From Hofstenia miamia (Eukaryota; Xenacoelomorpha; Acoela): 64,000 nt of DNA. How positions within the stretch are numbered: the stretch's first letter is position 1; every line of letters starts with the position of its first letter. Position numbers and translations under genes: made by a program. The notes beneath the pieces are model-generated. The model worked only from the letters and a program-made list of their open reading frames with translations. It did not search any database and was not told the origin of the DNA. Positions 49,051 through 61,029 of the stretch are shown piece by piece. The stretch spans positions 427,473 to 491,472 of the forward strand of contig SCFE01000058.1 in NCBI GenBank assembly GCA_004352715.1, read 5' to 3'.

Positions 49051-49967
49051 AATGTTAAATATAATGGGTCTCTATTAAACACTCTATTATTTATTAGCAA
49101 ATATTACTGCAAATTTTATAATAAAGCATTTTTTAAAAATGTTTTATCAATTTTTTTCAACAGACAAAAATTAATTTCGTATATAAAGTAAAAGTAACTG
49201 CTAACCACTTCCGACCATGTTGTTTCTTTACCAAATCCTTTTCAAATATAATTTAAAATGTTATGCAACGAATTCAATTCATTAAAAAACGGACTATTGC
49301 GCAGCAGTGTCTACAAATGAATCAATAACCAGTAAATTCTATAGAATTTATAAGAAACAAGTTTCTTTTTCAAATACAGTGAATAGATTTCATTATAAGT
49401 TCTTAGCAAGCTTAGCTTTATTCTAGCAGAATCAAGGATCACAAAACAGGACGAATTGACATTAATTTTAGACCATTGACCATCTCTTTGTGTTGCCGTA
49501 AATTATTGTATTGATTACAACCTATGAAAAATGAAACATAAAATCATACTCGCAAATTTAAACAAAATTTCGAAATTATTTACCCAACCCACACCCACAT
49601 CCGCAAAATTTGAAATAACTGTACAAAACCCACAGCCACATCCACACCGTATACAACTCACGTCCACTCTTGTTGTCCATGTTACTAAATGTAACAGATT
49701 CACTTACAGAAGCTGGGACATTTCTATATATATATATANNNNNNNNNNNNNNNNNNNNNNNNNNNNNNNNNNNNNNNNNNNNNNNNNNNNNNNNNNNNNN
49801 NNNNNNNNNNNNNNNNNNNNNNNNNNNNNNNNNNNNNNNNNNNNNNNNNNNNNNNNNNNNNNNNNNNNNNNNNNNNNNNNNNNNNNNNNNNNNNNNNNNN
49901 NNNNNNNNNNNNNNNNNNNNNNNNNNNNNNNNNNNNNNNNNNNNNNNNNNNNNNNNNNNNNNNNNNN

Positions 49968-50002
<35 letters not shown>

Positions 50003-51180
50003 ATGAATTTTAGTTAGATTTAATGGGATTTGAAAGGCATCAGTTGCAATTAACGACAACCATTATTGTAATGAATTTATACTTATTAAAATGTTTGGAA
50101 TAATTAGTTACAAAGGCAGGCATTTTTACATCTTAAGAACTACAAAATAAATCAACTTATAGATAAAAATATATTGTTGAAACAATTTGGGGATTTTGAA
50201 CAATATCGAATTCTTAAATATAAAAACTAAAATTTAGTGTTTCAATAAATTCATAGAAATTTTCTTCAATGCTAATCTTTGGAACATATTATTAAAGTCT
50301 TAAGCATGTTCCCATTAAAAGAAGATTAAATATATTATCAACTAAGCAGTTATAAGGATTAAGTCGGATAATTTTCCTCTTATTGGAAAAACTGATTCAA
50401 ATGGCAAAACAATTTCAGTTTTAACAGATTTTTAAATGTATTGTTGTCATATATCACTATAATTAGAATAGGAAGTGTATACATAGAACGGAATAATTTC
50501 ATTCAGATCTTTATTGGGCTTGTATTCATATGTAGAGTTATCTACCTCTGAACATGTACTCATGAAATTGCAAATTAAAAATATATTATTTCAAAAGAAG
50601 TGTGCATACCAATAGTGCGACTCACATGCACAAGCTTCCCACTGTTTTGTTGCAAATGGATCACAAGTTTTCTACGAATAGTCCGTCAGCTGATCATTGC
50701 CTAAAACTCACACAATGGGCTAAAAGCTATCCCGCTCATTAATGTGCGGAACCATTTTGGAAAAGGTAATGAAGTGTATGTGATGGTCCATTATTATTGT
50801 CATGCTAAGTCTTATCGTTTTCATTTAATTTTCCAGCACATCATCTTTTGAAATCCGTTTAATCTTACCAATTATTACAAAATCAAATATGGTAGAATGG
50901 GAAATTAAAAAAATAAGATATTTTTTCTGATTTCAAAAACATTAAACATTAATTTGAAATTCGGAGAATAGCTTCCCCTTCTCCAATAAATATGATTAAA
51001 ATGCATTTAGTTAAGTAAACATTCTAGTCTCAAACGTTTTCATAGTTTTTCAATTTTTAAATACTTAAATGTCTAAAGGCCAAACATTTATTTTACTCTG
51101 AAGAGGACGAAATATATTTTGCCTAATAAATTATTTGTAAAAACTTAATCATTCTTTCGAACACGAGCTCTCAAAGCCGC
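49051..51180. other. spacer with (TA)n-bounded gap; no gene
   Basis: AT-rich DNA. At 49600-49665 there is an imperfect CCCACA(C/G)CC repeat. The gap at 49739-49967 is flanked on both sides by (TA)n (49727-49738 and 49968-49998). The region just upstream of 51181 should hold the promoter of the PAN/EGF gene, but I see no motif I can support. Confidence 0.5.
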
Positions 51181-51465
51181 ATGCTTACTGTTATTCTGAT
51201 ATTTCTCGCAACGAAGTTATTTCGAGCTGTCTCACTAGACTGTAAAAACACTTTTTATAAAGAAATTTTGCGTGACAAGTTAATTACAAGTCCGAAATAT
51301 GCAAATGCATTTTTTTCAGTCACTCAGTTACGTTGTGAACAGCTATGCAAAAGAAGTGACTGTGTGGGTTACGTACTTTGCAATGACTCTTGCTATACGT
51401 ATTCACAACGAATTTTAAGTCAAGAAAAAACTACTAAAGTTAAAAATGGCTGCGCTTTGCATATT
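51181..51465 (+). CDS. PAN/EGF extracellular protein, exon 1 (signal peptide and PAN-like domain)
   Basis: An ATG opens 95 codons ending at a GTAAGC donor (51466). Residues 1-18 (MLTVILIFLATKLFRAVS) form a hydrophobic signal peptide. The rest has seven cysteines in a PAN/apple-like arrangement (LDCK..., RCEQLCKRSDCVGYVLCNDS, CYTY, GCALH). PAN modules are secreted binding domains. The exon ends in phase 0, while the next recognisable exon starts in phase 1, so a small linking exon probably lies in the 1.7 kb between. Identification of PAN rests on cysteine spacing only. Confidence 0.65.
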
Positions 51466-53179
51466 GTAAGCATATTTTCCCTTAAAATTAACGATTTTTA
51501 AAAGTTTTATTTCATATATTTTTAAGCAATTTTATAAATAGTTTTTGGTCATTTATTTATTAAAAATATATATTTTTTAGAATATTGCATAATAGCATAA
51601 ATTTTGATTTGTAAATGTTTCAAATTCAGTTTGAAATTAAAATAGCGTTTTTGAAATTTATTTACAAATTGCTAGTAATTGCGATATTTCATATTGTTCA
51701 TTTAATTAAACAATGATTTTCACAGTTTTTCTATTGCCCTATAACATCCAGATAAACATTAATGTTAATTTTCAGAGCATATTTCTTAAAAAAATTTAGT
51801 AAGGACTTTTTTCCTAAGACTGTTTCATTACATAATGCTGTATTTAAGCACATATATTAGTATGTTTAGATGCTTACGAAGGCCATTGAAAATACAATTT
51901 ACAAAGAACAAAGAGGTAGCACATGATTCTATATTCTAATGCAATTAAATTTGATTAATACATTTGTACAACAGGAAACTTAGAGATTAGTTAATTATTT
52001 CACTTAATTCTGTGGATTACTAGCTCTAGATATAACTTTCTTTTACTTAAATGGATATCATTAAATATAATTTTGATGAAATACCTTCTAATAATCCTAG
52101 TTGTTATTTCAGATATATTGGGCGAGTTGTGATTCCAATGCAGTCCTTAAGCTCAACTAATTGAAAAGTCTTAGCGTAAATTTCTAATCGTGCATGTCAT
52201 TTCAAGTAGGGTCCAAAGGCAAATTAATAGTCTGAGTTGCAAATATGCCGTTTTTAAGAATTTATGATATAGTAATAAGCTACCTGAGATTTAATGAAAT
52301 ATACAAAAAGGAAAAACATAATAATCAAATTCTAAATTTCATTTTTTCATTTGATGTTTTAAAACGATATCATTCGCAAATTCCTCAACACTATCTGAAA
52401 TATGATATAAAGTTTTCTTGAAATATGAAACATCAAATTTGGTATTGAAATATTAGAATCATGCTTACAATAAACTATTTTTATCAGCAATTCATTACTT
52501 GCAGCTTTAGCAAAAGTTACTCATATATTATTTCACAGAAACACTCCATTTCATATTGCTAACTTATGTATATATCCATGAAGATAAATTTTGGGTAAAA
52601 ATACGTCATAGAATACCTTCAATAGCAACATGCAAAGCTGCAAACTAGAAATCATATTTAAGTCAACAATTTGTACTCTAAAAACCTGTATGTGAAGAAA
52701 TTATCTTCAATATATTTAAATATGCAAAAGCAAACTAAAAATTTTGGGAGAAATTGGGAAAGACGTTGAGTATTGAAAGAATATCTTATGTCATTTTAAT
52801 AACAGCATGAAATTAAAATTTGGTATATTACATGAATCCAATTTTTTATATGTTAGTCTTTGGAAAAGCCATTTATAAATTTTCTTCAAAATTTATACAT
52901 TATTCTATAATAATTTAATACGCCTCAGGTGGGCTTTGGGAGAGTTTCATTGGTTTTTGGTTGGGACCATTATATATTCATGTTTGATTATGCTTGACCT
53001 GGGACGTTTACATGGACTTCGGCTGTGTTTAAGCCGGAATTTTTGTCGCATTTGCTTCCTTGTCTATTAACAAATATAGATTGTGTATTTTGATTAAAAG
53101 TTTCCCTATTTTATTAGTTAAGGTAATAAAATACCAAAATTTTCCATACTTCTATCTAATTATGAAAATTTCAATTTAG

Positions 53180-53317
53180 ATTTCCTCCCAAATGAATGCA
53201 TTCTTAAGTCTCATAATTGCTCTAAAGAAGCAGTTTGGTTTAAAGAGAACCCAATGACTAAAGGATACAAGTGTTTTTGTAATCCTGGTTACAGTGGAAA
53301 TGGATTTGTTTGCACAG
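53180..53317 (+). CDS. PAN/EGF protein, EGF-like exon with a missing third cysteine
   Basis: After a TTTAG acceptor, a 138-nt phase 1-1 exon encodes one EGF module: NECILKSHNCSKEAVWFKEN, GYKCFCNPGYSGNGFVCT; donor GTAAAC. Standard EGF modules have six cysteines with 1-3, 2-4 and 5-6 disulfides. Here the third is Trp (TGG at 53236-53238), one base from a Cys codon, which would leave Cys1 unpaired. This could be a true variant, a sequencing error or early decay. Confidence 0.8.
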
Positions 53318-53357
53318 GTAAACAGATTTACATTTTAAGTCACATTAAAATGCATAG

Positions 53358-53477
53358 ACGAGAATGAATGTGATGCTGATCATGAATGCAGTAAACATGC
53401 ATCGTGTACTAATACCGTGGGAAGCTACGATTGTGATTGCAATGAAGGCTTTTCTGGCAACGGCATTAAATGTTTCG
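53358..53477 (+). CDS. PAN/EGF protein, calcium-binding EGF exon
   Basis: Encodes DENECDADHECSKHASC, TNTVGSYDCDCNEGF and SGNGIKCF with all six cysteines. It has the calcium-binding features D-x-N-E-C and the C-x-N-x4-Y-x-C-x-C hydroxylation consensus. The donor is GTAAGA at 53478, ending in phase 1 as usual for EGF exons. The acceptor could be the AG at 53356-53357 (used here) or at 53338-53339, both in the same frame. The intron to the previous exon is then only 40 or 22 bp. Later exons were not found; the downstream DNA is filled with transposon remains. Confidence 0.8.
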
Positions 53478-54284
53478 GTAAGAAAAGTTAATTTATTAGT
53501 TCTAAACTACCTGAGCCTGAAGTGCACTCATTTAGTTTGGGACTTTTGAGATTACAGCATCCATGTGCCCTATTTTTTATAATACCATTTTTGTCGTTTA
53601 TAATTACAAAGAAAATAGATTTGGAAAAATTTTATATTGGGGTAGGAACAGAAATAAAAAAAACAATCTAGCAGTTCAAGTTCATCGGAGCATGGCTCGC
53701 CAAATGCTTTCTGTTTGATTGCGCTATGTTGGGTTATGAGGAACATTGCACTCTTGAAGTAAGTTGTCTTAGTTGAGATCAACAGCAAAAGCAAATAGAA
53801 ATATACTTTTGTACAGGACAATTTTGTAGGTTAAATATATCAGAGAATGCAGATTCTAACAAAAAAAGAGTGCGAAAATAAATGTTTTGGTATACTTTAA
53901 CCTATCTGAAAAACCCTAAAATCTTTCGATTATTGAATATTTTGTAGAGAAAATTCTAAAAATTTTCAGAGATTCTTTAACGATTTTAAATAGTCTTAAA
54001 GAAATTTTAAGGATTTTCTAAGGTTACTGGATGGTGACTGAAATTTTTATGTTTCTGCGGCAATAAATTCGCACAATTGTCGAGTTTGGCTTCAAGAAAT
54101 TGCAAATTGCAGTAATATGGTAACTACAATAAATCCAAAAAAATTTAATGCTATTGAAACTAAGAAAATTTCCTGTGAAAATAGATATTGAGAATTTTTT
54201 GCAGATGTTCCAGAAATATAAATTGATTCAAATTCCATGAATCTTAACTAAAAGGTTTTGCTCATATCACACTTTAAGAATACT

Positions 54285-54344
<60 letters not shown>

Positions 54345-54783
54345 TTAATAATAAGAGCAAAAGCAAATTTATTGCTGAAAAATACTAAAAAAGGGGATAC
54401 TACAAACTAATATATATATATATATATTTATATATATAATATACAAAATCAATAAATATGCGCAATTACTTAAAGGGCACTATTTTTAGATATACAGGCT
54501 CCATTCATGTAATTTATTAGAAATAACAACTGCTTTTTCAATAAGTAATCCTTAATTTTTTTCTTAAAATGCTTATAATTTGGTTCCATTTTTGTAGTAA
54601 CATCTAAAATATTTCACAATGCGCAAGAATTAAATATAAAAGAATTCTGCAGGTTAATTTTACTGAAAATTTTATTTGTTCTTTAATTGTGCTGAATATA
54701 TTGTATTAGCAAATTTAGAGAATTACATTCATTTATAAATTTATGACTTAGACACACGATTGATACTAAATAGAATAATAGGG
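53478..54783. other. no gene; microsatellites
   Basis: AT-rich DNA with a long (AAT)n run (about 54288-54353) and a TA-rich run (54409-54440). Presumably intron of the EGF gene. Confidence 0.5.
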
Positions 54784-55183
54784 AGATAAAATATTATAAG
54801 ATGATCGGAGTTAATTGACTGATTGATGCTTATCAATAAAATTTAGTGATCTTAAGCCCCAATTATATATTCTTGCTAAGGATGACCNTGATTCGAAAAT
54901 GAAATTTAAATGAGTGATTGGGTTATCTGAAATAAAATAATCTATCAAATTTGAATGTCGAGTTGGAGTGGACTTATTAATTATTTTAATATCAAAAATG
55001 TCACAAATGCTATCCAATTTGTGTGATTCGTTAAGATTTAAGTAGTTACCATTGAAATCACCTAAAATACTTATGTATNAGATAAAATATTATAAGATGA
55101 TCGGAGTTAATTGACTGATTGATGCTTATCAATAAAATTTAGTGATCTTAAGCCCCAATTATATATTCTTGCTAAGGATGACC
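54784..55183. repeat. 104-bp duplication bracketing an inserted contig
   Basis: Bases 54784-54887 and 55080-55183 are the same sequence. Between them, bounded by single n's at 54888 and 55079, sits a 190-bp piece of different origin. This is a scaffold bubble rather than genuine tandem structure. Confidence 0.85.
54889..55078 (-). pseudogene. LINE endonuclease fragment, misplaced
   Basis: The minus strand reads YISILGDFNGNYLNL, ICDIFDIKIINKSTPTRHS and NLIDYFISD, matching the LINE endonuclease pattern (LGDFN, then TR---LID-I). In an intact LINE this lies upstream of the RT, but here it is downstream of the RT C-terminus, inside an assembly bubble. Either it belongs to another copy or the contig order is wrong. 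Confidence 0.7.
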
Positions 55184-55277
55184 TATTGTGAGCGTTGATA
55201 CTTTGAAATAAAAATAAACAATATTTAAATTGACTTAGAACAAATGAGTGTATTAATTCTGTATGAAATGATTTCCC
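55107..55277 (-). pseudogene. LINE reverse transcriptase, C-terminal fragment
   Basis: The minus strand reads FVLSQFKYCLFLFQSI and SSLARIYNWGLRSLNFI, like the LINE segment S-L-Y---W then I---QN-G-R-I after the RT fingers/palm. It belongs to the RT at 55476-56740 but is cut off from it by the Tc1 remnant; about 80 residues are missing. Confidence 0.6.
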
Positions 55278-55279
55278 TA

Positions 55280-55475
55280 CAGTGGTGGCCACTGGTTTAG
55301 AATCACCCCAAAATTATTGGAAAAACAGCTCATTCATATTCAAAACATTTATTATTAGTAATATGCATATCTAGTTCAGTTACAATATACATATAAATTA
55401 CCTAACATAGAAAACAATACTTCAACAAGTTAGTATCATGTTGGTCCATTTTTCGCAATAAAACTTCGTTGATCC
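55280..55475 (-). mobile_element. 3' end of a Tc1-like transposon inserted in the LINE
   Basis: The outer end at TA (55278-55279) starts CAGTGGTGGCC and continues ACTGGTTTAGAATCACC, a typical Tc1 terminal inverted repeat. At the inner side the minus strand encodes AKNGPT, a stop, then Y and a stop, a decayed version of the Tc1 C-terminal GGPTKY. Only about 195 bp of the 3' end remains and no second TIR is present. It is joined directly to LINE RT sequence, so it inserted into, and later lost most of itself within, that LINE. Confidence 0.65.
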
Positions 55476-56740
55476 TTCGGTGAAAAGATGGTGAATTGTG
55501 TCTTATCTGCATTAATTTTGTATTTATTTACATTAAAATATAGAATTATTTCTTCGATGTCTTTGGCTAATTATCTGGTCGCTTCATAAGGATTTTGAGC
55601 TGTTCTCAATACACATGTATCATCAGCATATTGATATATAGTTCCATTAGGAATTGTTTCGGAAATATCATTCCCATAAAGAGAAAACAAATTGGTCTTA
55701 GTACAGTGCCTTGGGGAACGCCTAAATTCGTTCTCACATAGTTTGAATAGATTCTATCAATTTTTACACTTTGCTTACGATTACTTAAAAAACTAAGAAT
55801 AAATTTAGTCGCTGTTTGCTAAAACCTTGATTGAGCAATTTTGACTGTAAAATTTCAAAATTCATTGAATTAAAGGCCTTACTAAGGTCGAGGAATGCAA
55901 CTGCTGTGGATAATTTTTTATTTAAATTAGATTTTGTTTCTTCTGTAATTTACAAAATTGCGACTGTCGTGCTGAAGTATGGCCTGAATCCGTATTGATT
56001 TTCTGATAAAATGCGATTCTCCTTAATAAATTTATACATTTCTGCTACAAGAATTTTTTCAAATATTTTTGCAAACGGAGGAGTAATACTAATGGGACGA
56101 TAATTATTGGGATCTAATGGATCGCCTTTTTGCATAGTGATGAAATATCATAATTTTTCAAAGTATCTGGAAATGGATTGTCGATAATACATTGATTAAA
56201 TGCTAAAAGAAGATATTCGCCACATATATGAGAATACTTTTTAACTATCCAATATGGCAAGTGCCTAGAACCGCATGAGTTTTTTCATCAAGTTTAAGAA
56301 CTTCTTTTCTTAAATCGTAATATGAAATTAAGCTGAAGTTAAATTGAGGATTAACGTTACTATATATTTTAGATTTTGTTTCTGATTGATTTAAATTCAA
56401 ACTTACCCATGCTTTCAAACGTTTTACTTAGTACATTTGCGATTTTGCGTTTATCCCTGCTTATCGTGTTATCAATTTGTAATGCTTCAATATTAACATT
56501 TAAACCCTTAGATTTTCTAATGTTTCGGTTTTTAAAAATTTAACTTTTTAAAAAAAAATCTTTGATCCTAGATTCATCATTTGATTTACTAAGTTTTTTA
56601 ATTGTATTCTTGGCGTTTTCATAATTTATCCAGTTTGATTTCATTGGATTGGATTTGGCGATATCAAATAGTTTGTTCTTGGTGATTATCTGCTGTTTAA
56701 TTAGGTTACAATTACGACGTTGCCTAACTCCAGCTGAGTA
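55476..56740 (-). pseudogene. LINE reverse transcriptase, decayed
   Basis: Minus-strand fragments in order: a linker reading LNVNIEALQIDNTISRDKRK; DPNNYRPISITPPFAKIFEK (RT motif 1) and ILSENQYGFRPYFSTT; TAVAFLDLSKAFNSMN (motif A region); and YQYADDTCVL with an intact YADD (codons at 55619-55630). Frameshifts and stops separate them. The family copies its RNA at a nicked target. The copy is dead but fairly complete. The endonuclease region expected at higher coordinates is not visible before the hAT-like remnant. Confidence 0.8.
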
Positions 56741-56860
56741 ATTAGTAGAGCTCGGATTTTCTGCTTTTTAGTTTTGAAAAAATATCCTCGCAATTACAGA
56801 AAAATCTGCTTTTTTCTGCTTTTTTAAAAAACATGGTGAAAAATCAATTAAATTGTTTTG

Positions 56861-57960
56861 CTAAATAAACAAATTTGTAAATAAGCAAATTTTTTCGCAA
56901 ATTGTCTTCCTTAAAACTACACTGGCGACTTGATAGAAGGTCTCGGTGCTGAAATTGCGCTCCACACAAGCACTTGACAAGGGGGCATACTTTAGACAAA
57001 GAATATTTGCAGGGCTCAGTCCTCTCAGATCATCTCCTGAATATTCAGCACCCGATAAGACACAGTTCACTGCTCTCATTGCCTTTAATGCAGGATTCTT
57101 GCTAAATACTTGATCAATTTTGTATTTAGCCTTCGCGTTTGGGAGTCCAGAATGTTTTGCCAATGATATTTTGGAAGACTCGAGGGTCTTTATTGCCGCT
57201 ACCAGATTAAAATATCAGCTTACCATTTGGGTCAATAGGGTGGGGGGTTAGGGCTTTTCAAGAATAGCATTTAATTCAGCAATTGCTCTTCATCACCTAG
57301 AGTTTTTACAAAATCTGCCACTTTATTGAAGTGTTCTGCATGGTACTTGACTGCTTCCAGAAATGTACCCCAATGGGTTGTCACAGGTTCTGGGGGTAGG
57401 GCAAGTTGTGTTTTTACAATAAGTAGCGCCCTACGTTTGGGTGCTTTTACCATCACGTTTTTAACACGGGAAACGTAAGAATTGACCAAATCATATTCGT
57501 CTCGCACCATTTCGCACACCCAGTGTAACCCGTGAATGACGCATGTTAAATGAATACAATTTTCCATAAAAGTTGTAATATGGTTTTTGCTAGCTTTGAT
57601 CATGTAAGCCGCTCCATCAGTTACAATAAAGTGAATCAAATCGTATTTAATGTTCTTTCCATACAAGGTGTGCAATGCCTGAATCAGCCCTTGCGTGACG
57701 GTAACATTGTTGCACACTTCTTGCAAAAATATTGTATCAATTAAATAGGGGTCGGACGATTCATTTCCATTTTCGGATAATACACTGCCATAACATTTAA
57801 AACCATTTGGTGACCACAGTCTGTCGTTTCATCTAGTACCAAAAAGATGGCTTTGATCCCAATTTTGATTGCAGGTTTTTCATTTCGTCCAAATAGATTT
57901 TGTCAACATACGATTTGTGAATGGTCGATTCGTCTGGACATTGCAAATTGGTAAACTCCA
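56861..57960 (-). pseudogene. hAT-like transposase, decayed
   Basis: The minus strand includes AIFLVLDETTDCGHQMVLN (first catalytic Asp region of the DDETTD type), FIVTDGAAYMIKASKNH (second Asp region), NCIHLTCVIHGLHWVCE, APKRRALLIVK, PPEPVTTHWGTFLEAVKYH, and near the end CLKYAPLSSACVERNFSTE, the hAT dimerisation signature. These follow the order of a hAT-derived family common in invertebrate genomes. Frame breaks occur upstream of 57726 and between 57271 and 57163. Its neighbour at 58060 is another transposase remnant on the same strand. Confidence 0.75.
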
Positions 57961-58059
57961 TTATAAAGCTTTTAAAACATTAGTAAAGTGTTTCAAATGT
58001 ACAGAGAATGACAAAAATCTCATTTTGAGAAAAATGCAATTGAAAGTTTATTTACAAAA

Positions 58060-59700
58060 TCAAAATGAGTCAGCACCATATGATGCCCCTTCCTCAGTTG
58101 CTTTCGAGTCAAAATAGCCTTTTCTCTTAGCCCTCAATGTTTTTCTTTTATTTTTTGTTGCGTCACTACACTTATTGAGTGATTTTGACAAACGCTGCTG
58201 GTCAGCTGAGCAACACACTTCATTTGTGAAATCCCCAGGTGAAATTCTGATTATTGATCATTAAATTGCGTGATGGCCATATGTACAGCCAATTTAAGTG
58301 TTAACAACTGTACATACCTATTTTTAATTGATTTAGGCATTCATTAGGGTTCTGAGTTAGACCATGTGTACACTTATTTGGGAGATCAGCCTTACTCCGA
58401 TTTTTATAGATATGGAATACCTTGTCAACAAAACACTCAGGTTGTCCAGGACCATGTTTATAGCTGTCTTTGTTCTTTTGGTAGTCACACCAGCTATCAG
58501 GTCTTGTTTTACACAAGTCATGTAATGGTTTGCTATCAGTAGAGGCTTGACCCTATGGAAGATTGCATATTAGGTACACTGTTGAGATTCCTTCTTACAG
58601 ATGAACAATAAAAGTTTTGCAGAGCATCAAATATTTTCTTTGTTAACCGGCCTTTACCATCAATTCCTTTCCCATCAGCCAATGTTTGAGCCTTATGATC
58701 ATGCTTCAGATCATTTAGTCTCCCACCAACATGTTTTTGCACATGGCCGATGCACTCAAGTTTTTCACCCACAACACCATTGTATGGATTACTTTTCACA
58801 ACTCTATTGTAAGCAAAGAATCTACGTTCCCAAGCGGTCTTACATAGCACAATCCATGTTTAGATAGGAATGGTTAAACATTTTCACAGTTCTGGTACTT
58901 TCCATATTACCAGCTGAACTCTCATAGTTAATGTGACAGACATGTTTTGACTGCTACGCCTTGAATGCCACAGACTCTTTATAAGCAGGTTTCAATTTCT
59001 GACATCCTTTGCACTTATCAGACAGAATTTCCACATCAATGCACTTTTTAGTCTCTAAGCAAATTGCTGATACAACTCCATTGTGAGATGCAAAACCACA
59101 TTTCTGCCAAGATCCATAAACTGAAATACCACAATCCAGGTTTATTGCCTGCACATTCATACTATTTTCACTTATCTGTTGAAAAACTAGAAGCAGCTTG
59201 CATTGCAAGTTTTGGAAACTAGTGAATGAAGGGGAGGTGGCATGTTTAAAAATTTGCAACATGTCACAATTGCATCATGCCCTCTCCCAATGTCATGAAA
59301 TGCAGCTATTATCTCTTAGCATCAGTTGAAACACATTTGGACGTTCTAAAGGTATATTCCCATGAACATCTAGAACAACTGATCACAACAAACTGACAAA
59401 ATCCATACTGGTTTCCTGGTTCACTACAACATTTCACTTCAAATTTGAGATTTTAGACATCTACATAGAGTCACCATAACATCAGAAAGTATCACCATGC
59501 CCATTAACACATATCCTTGACTAATTTTTTCTTTTGCAAATTTTGGACCATAAGAAGCATCCAAATCTGGTAATTTCTTTGAATTTGGCCTTGTCAAATC
59601 AGTCAGTTCTGTTTGCAAAACAATGGGGCTGTGAACTTGGATAGACTTACATTTTTTGGAACATAAATTCTCTTCTTTTTTCTACTCCTATTAAGCTTAC
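58060..59700 (-). pseudogene. Mutator-like transposase, nearly full-length but decayed
   Basis: Minus-strand pieces in order: a decayed DIGRGHDAI...FLNMPP segment; ISVYGSWQKCGFASHNGVVS (family: VSFDGTW-KRGF-S--GVV); CKGCQKLKP; ECIGHVQKHVGGRLNDLK; DGKGRLTKKIFDALQNFYCS; VRRN; SWCDYQKNKDSYKHG; HGLTQNPNECLN; and a basic C-terminus ending YGADSF and a stop at 58060-58062. This matches the Mutator-like transposase domain proteins found in many arthropods and cnidarians. The catalytic Asp of SFDGTW reads Tyr (VYGSW), and several frame breaks confirm loss of function. No terminal inverted repeats were identified. Confidence 0.78.
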
Positions 59701-61029
59701 TTCCTATTATGAACACTAAATTTAGAAGAAAATTTACTGAAAACGTGATGTAATGAATTTTGCAACACTTTTGAATGATTATATGTCCAATGTTTACTGA
59801 TAAATTGAAGAGGATTTTTCCACAAGCAGAATTCAGAACAACTTAGTAAACCAGGAAGTGAAAATAAGTCTGTGATTAGCCTAGACAAGTCATGTGATTC
59901 AGTGGCATTAGATTGGATACAGCAAAAGGATATTTAATCGGGGTGCACAGAATTCGTCACTTCCACCTCTGAAAAAGTGAAATATGAGTGAAGTTTTGGC
60001 ATTGCTATGGTAAAAAGCATCAACAAGTGTGCATTAAAAGTCATTTTTTACCAAAATGATCTTTTGATGGGCACAAATGATTTGTTATATTATATATATA
60101 GTTAGTTTGTTTACACGTTTATGCAGAAATCTCAATTTTGAAAATTTTGAAAAAAATCAGGTTTTGAAGGAGTAGTATTCATTAGCTTAATATATATAAA
60201 TTTAACATATTCTTTGTAGTTACGAACTTCACTTTGCAACATATTATTGTAAATGAGAAGACATGGACTAATTTTAATTGTAGTAATATGTTTAAGTGTG
60301 CTGCTAATAAATTATGAAATTGAATAGCATAAAAATGATAATGAACCTTGCTTAATAGCATATTGGGTTTACAAATTTTTACAGCTTCATTTTAAGTAAA
60401 CTCACAAAAATTAGTAAAATAAAGATATAATGTGAAGATTGAGCGTGTGATCTCATTAAAGTGGATATATCATGGAGTGAATTTAAAACACACCTGATTG
60501 ATGAGAACACTTAGCTTTGAAGATTTTAGTGTTGGAGGTGGTAAAGGCATTGATAAGACCAGTGTTAATGATGATGGAGTTAACATGTTTTTTTGGATAC
60601 TGTGAGATTTTGCTTGTGAGCTGTTTAGGGTTGTGTCCAAAACAGGAGTGTATAGAAATTACTTGATTTTGGAGAAGGTTGAAAGAATGAACACTTTTTA
60701 GAATATTGGACCCAATAATGAAAAGACATATTGTCAAAACGCGTGGTAGAAATTAAACTTTTAAGAAACTTGTACTTTAATGATGTATCCTGATACTAAT
60801 AAGAAACCTTCAACGAAATCGATCATTGAAAACGCAGAGCCTGACGATAAGAAGTTGCTTCTTAATTTAAACAGACTTCTGAGGAAATTTCTAAACAATG
60901 TTAGAATGTCCAAGATGAACCCGGACAAACTTTTTAAGTTTGCTCATGATAACATTATTAAAACTCTGGAAAACATGATGATTAAGAGAGAACTAACTAA
61001 AAAAATGGAATTCTTGGCAGGTTTCATAA
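59701..61029. other. unassigned region with one plus-strand frame
   Basis: AT-rich DNA. The frame from 60780 to the gap (about 83 codons) is basic and helical-looking (KLLLNLNRLLRKFLNNVRMS) but unrecognised. It may be the 5' part of a transposon entering the gap. A minus-strand frame at 60483-60737 is also unrecognised. Confidence 0.4.

Noticed and set aside
58601-58867. 88-codon plus-strand frame
   Set aside because: Antisense shadow of the Mutator-like transposase.
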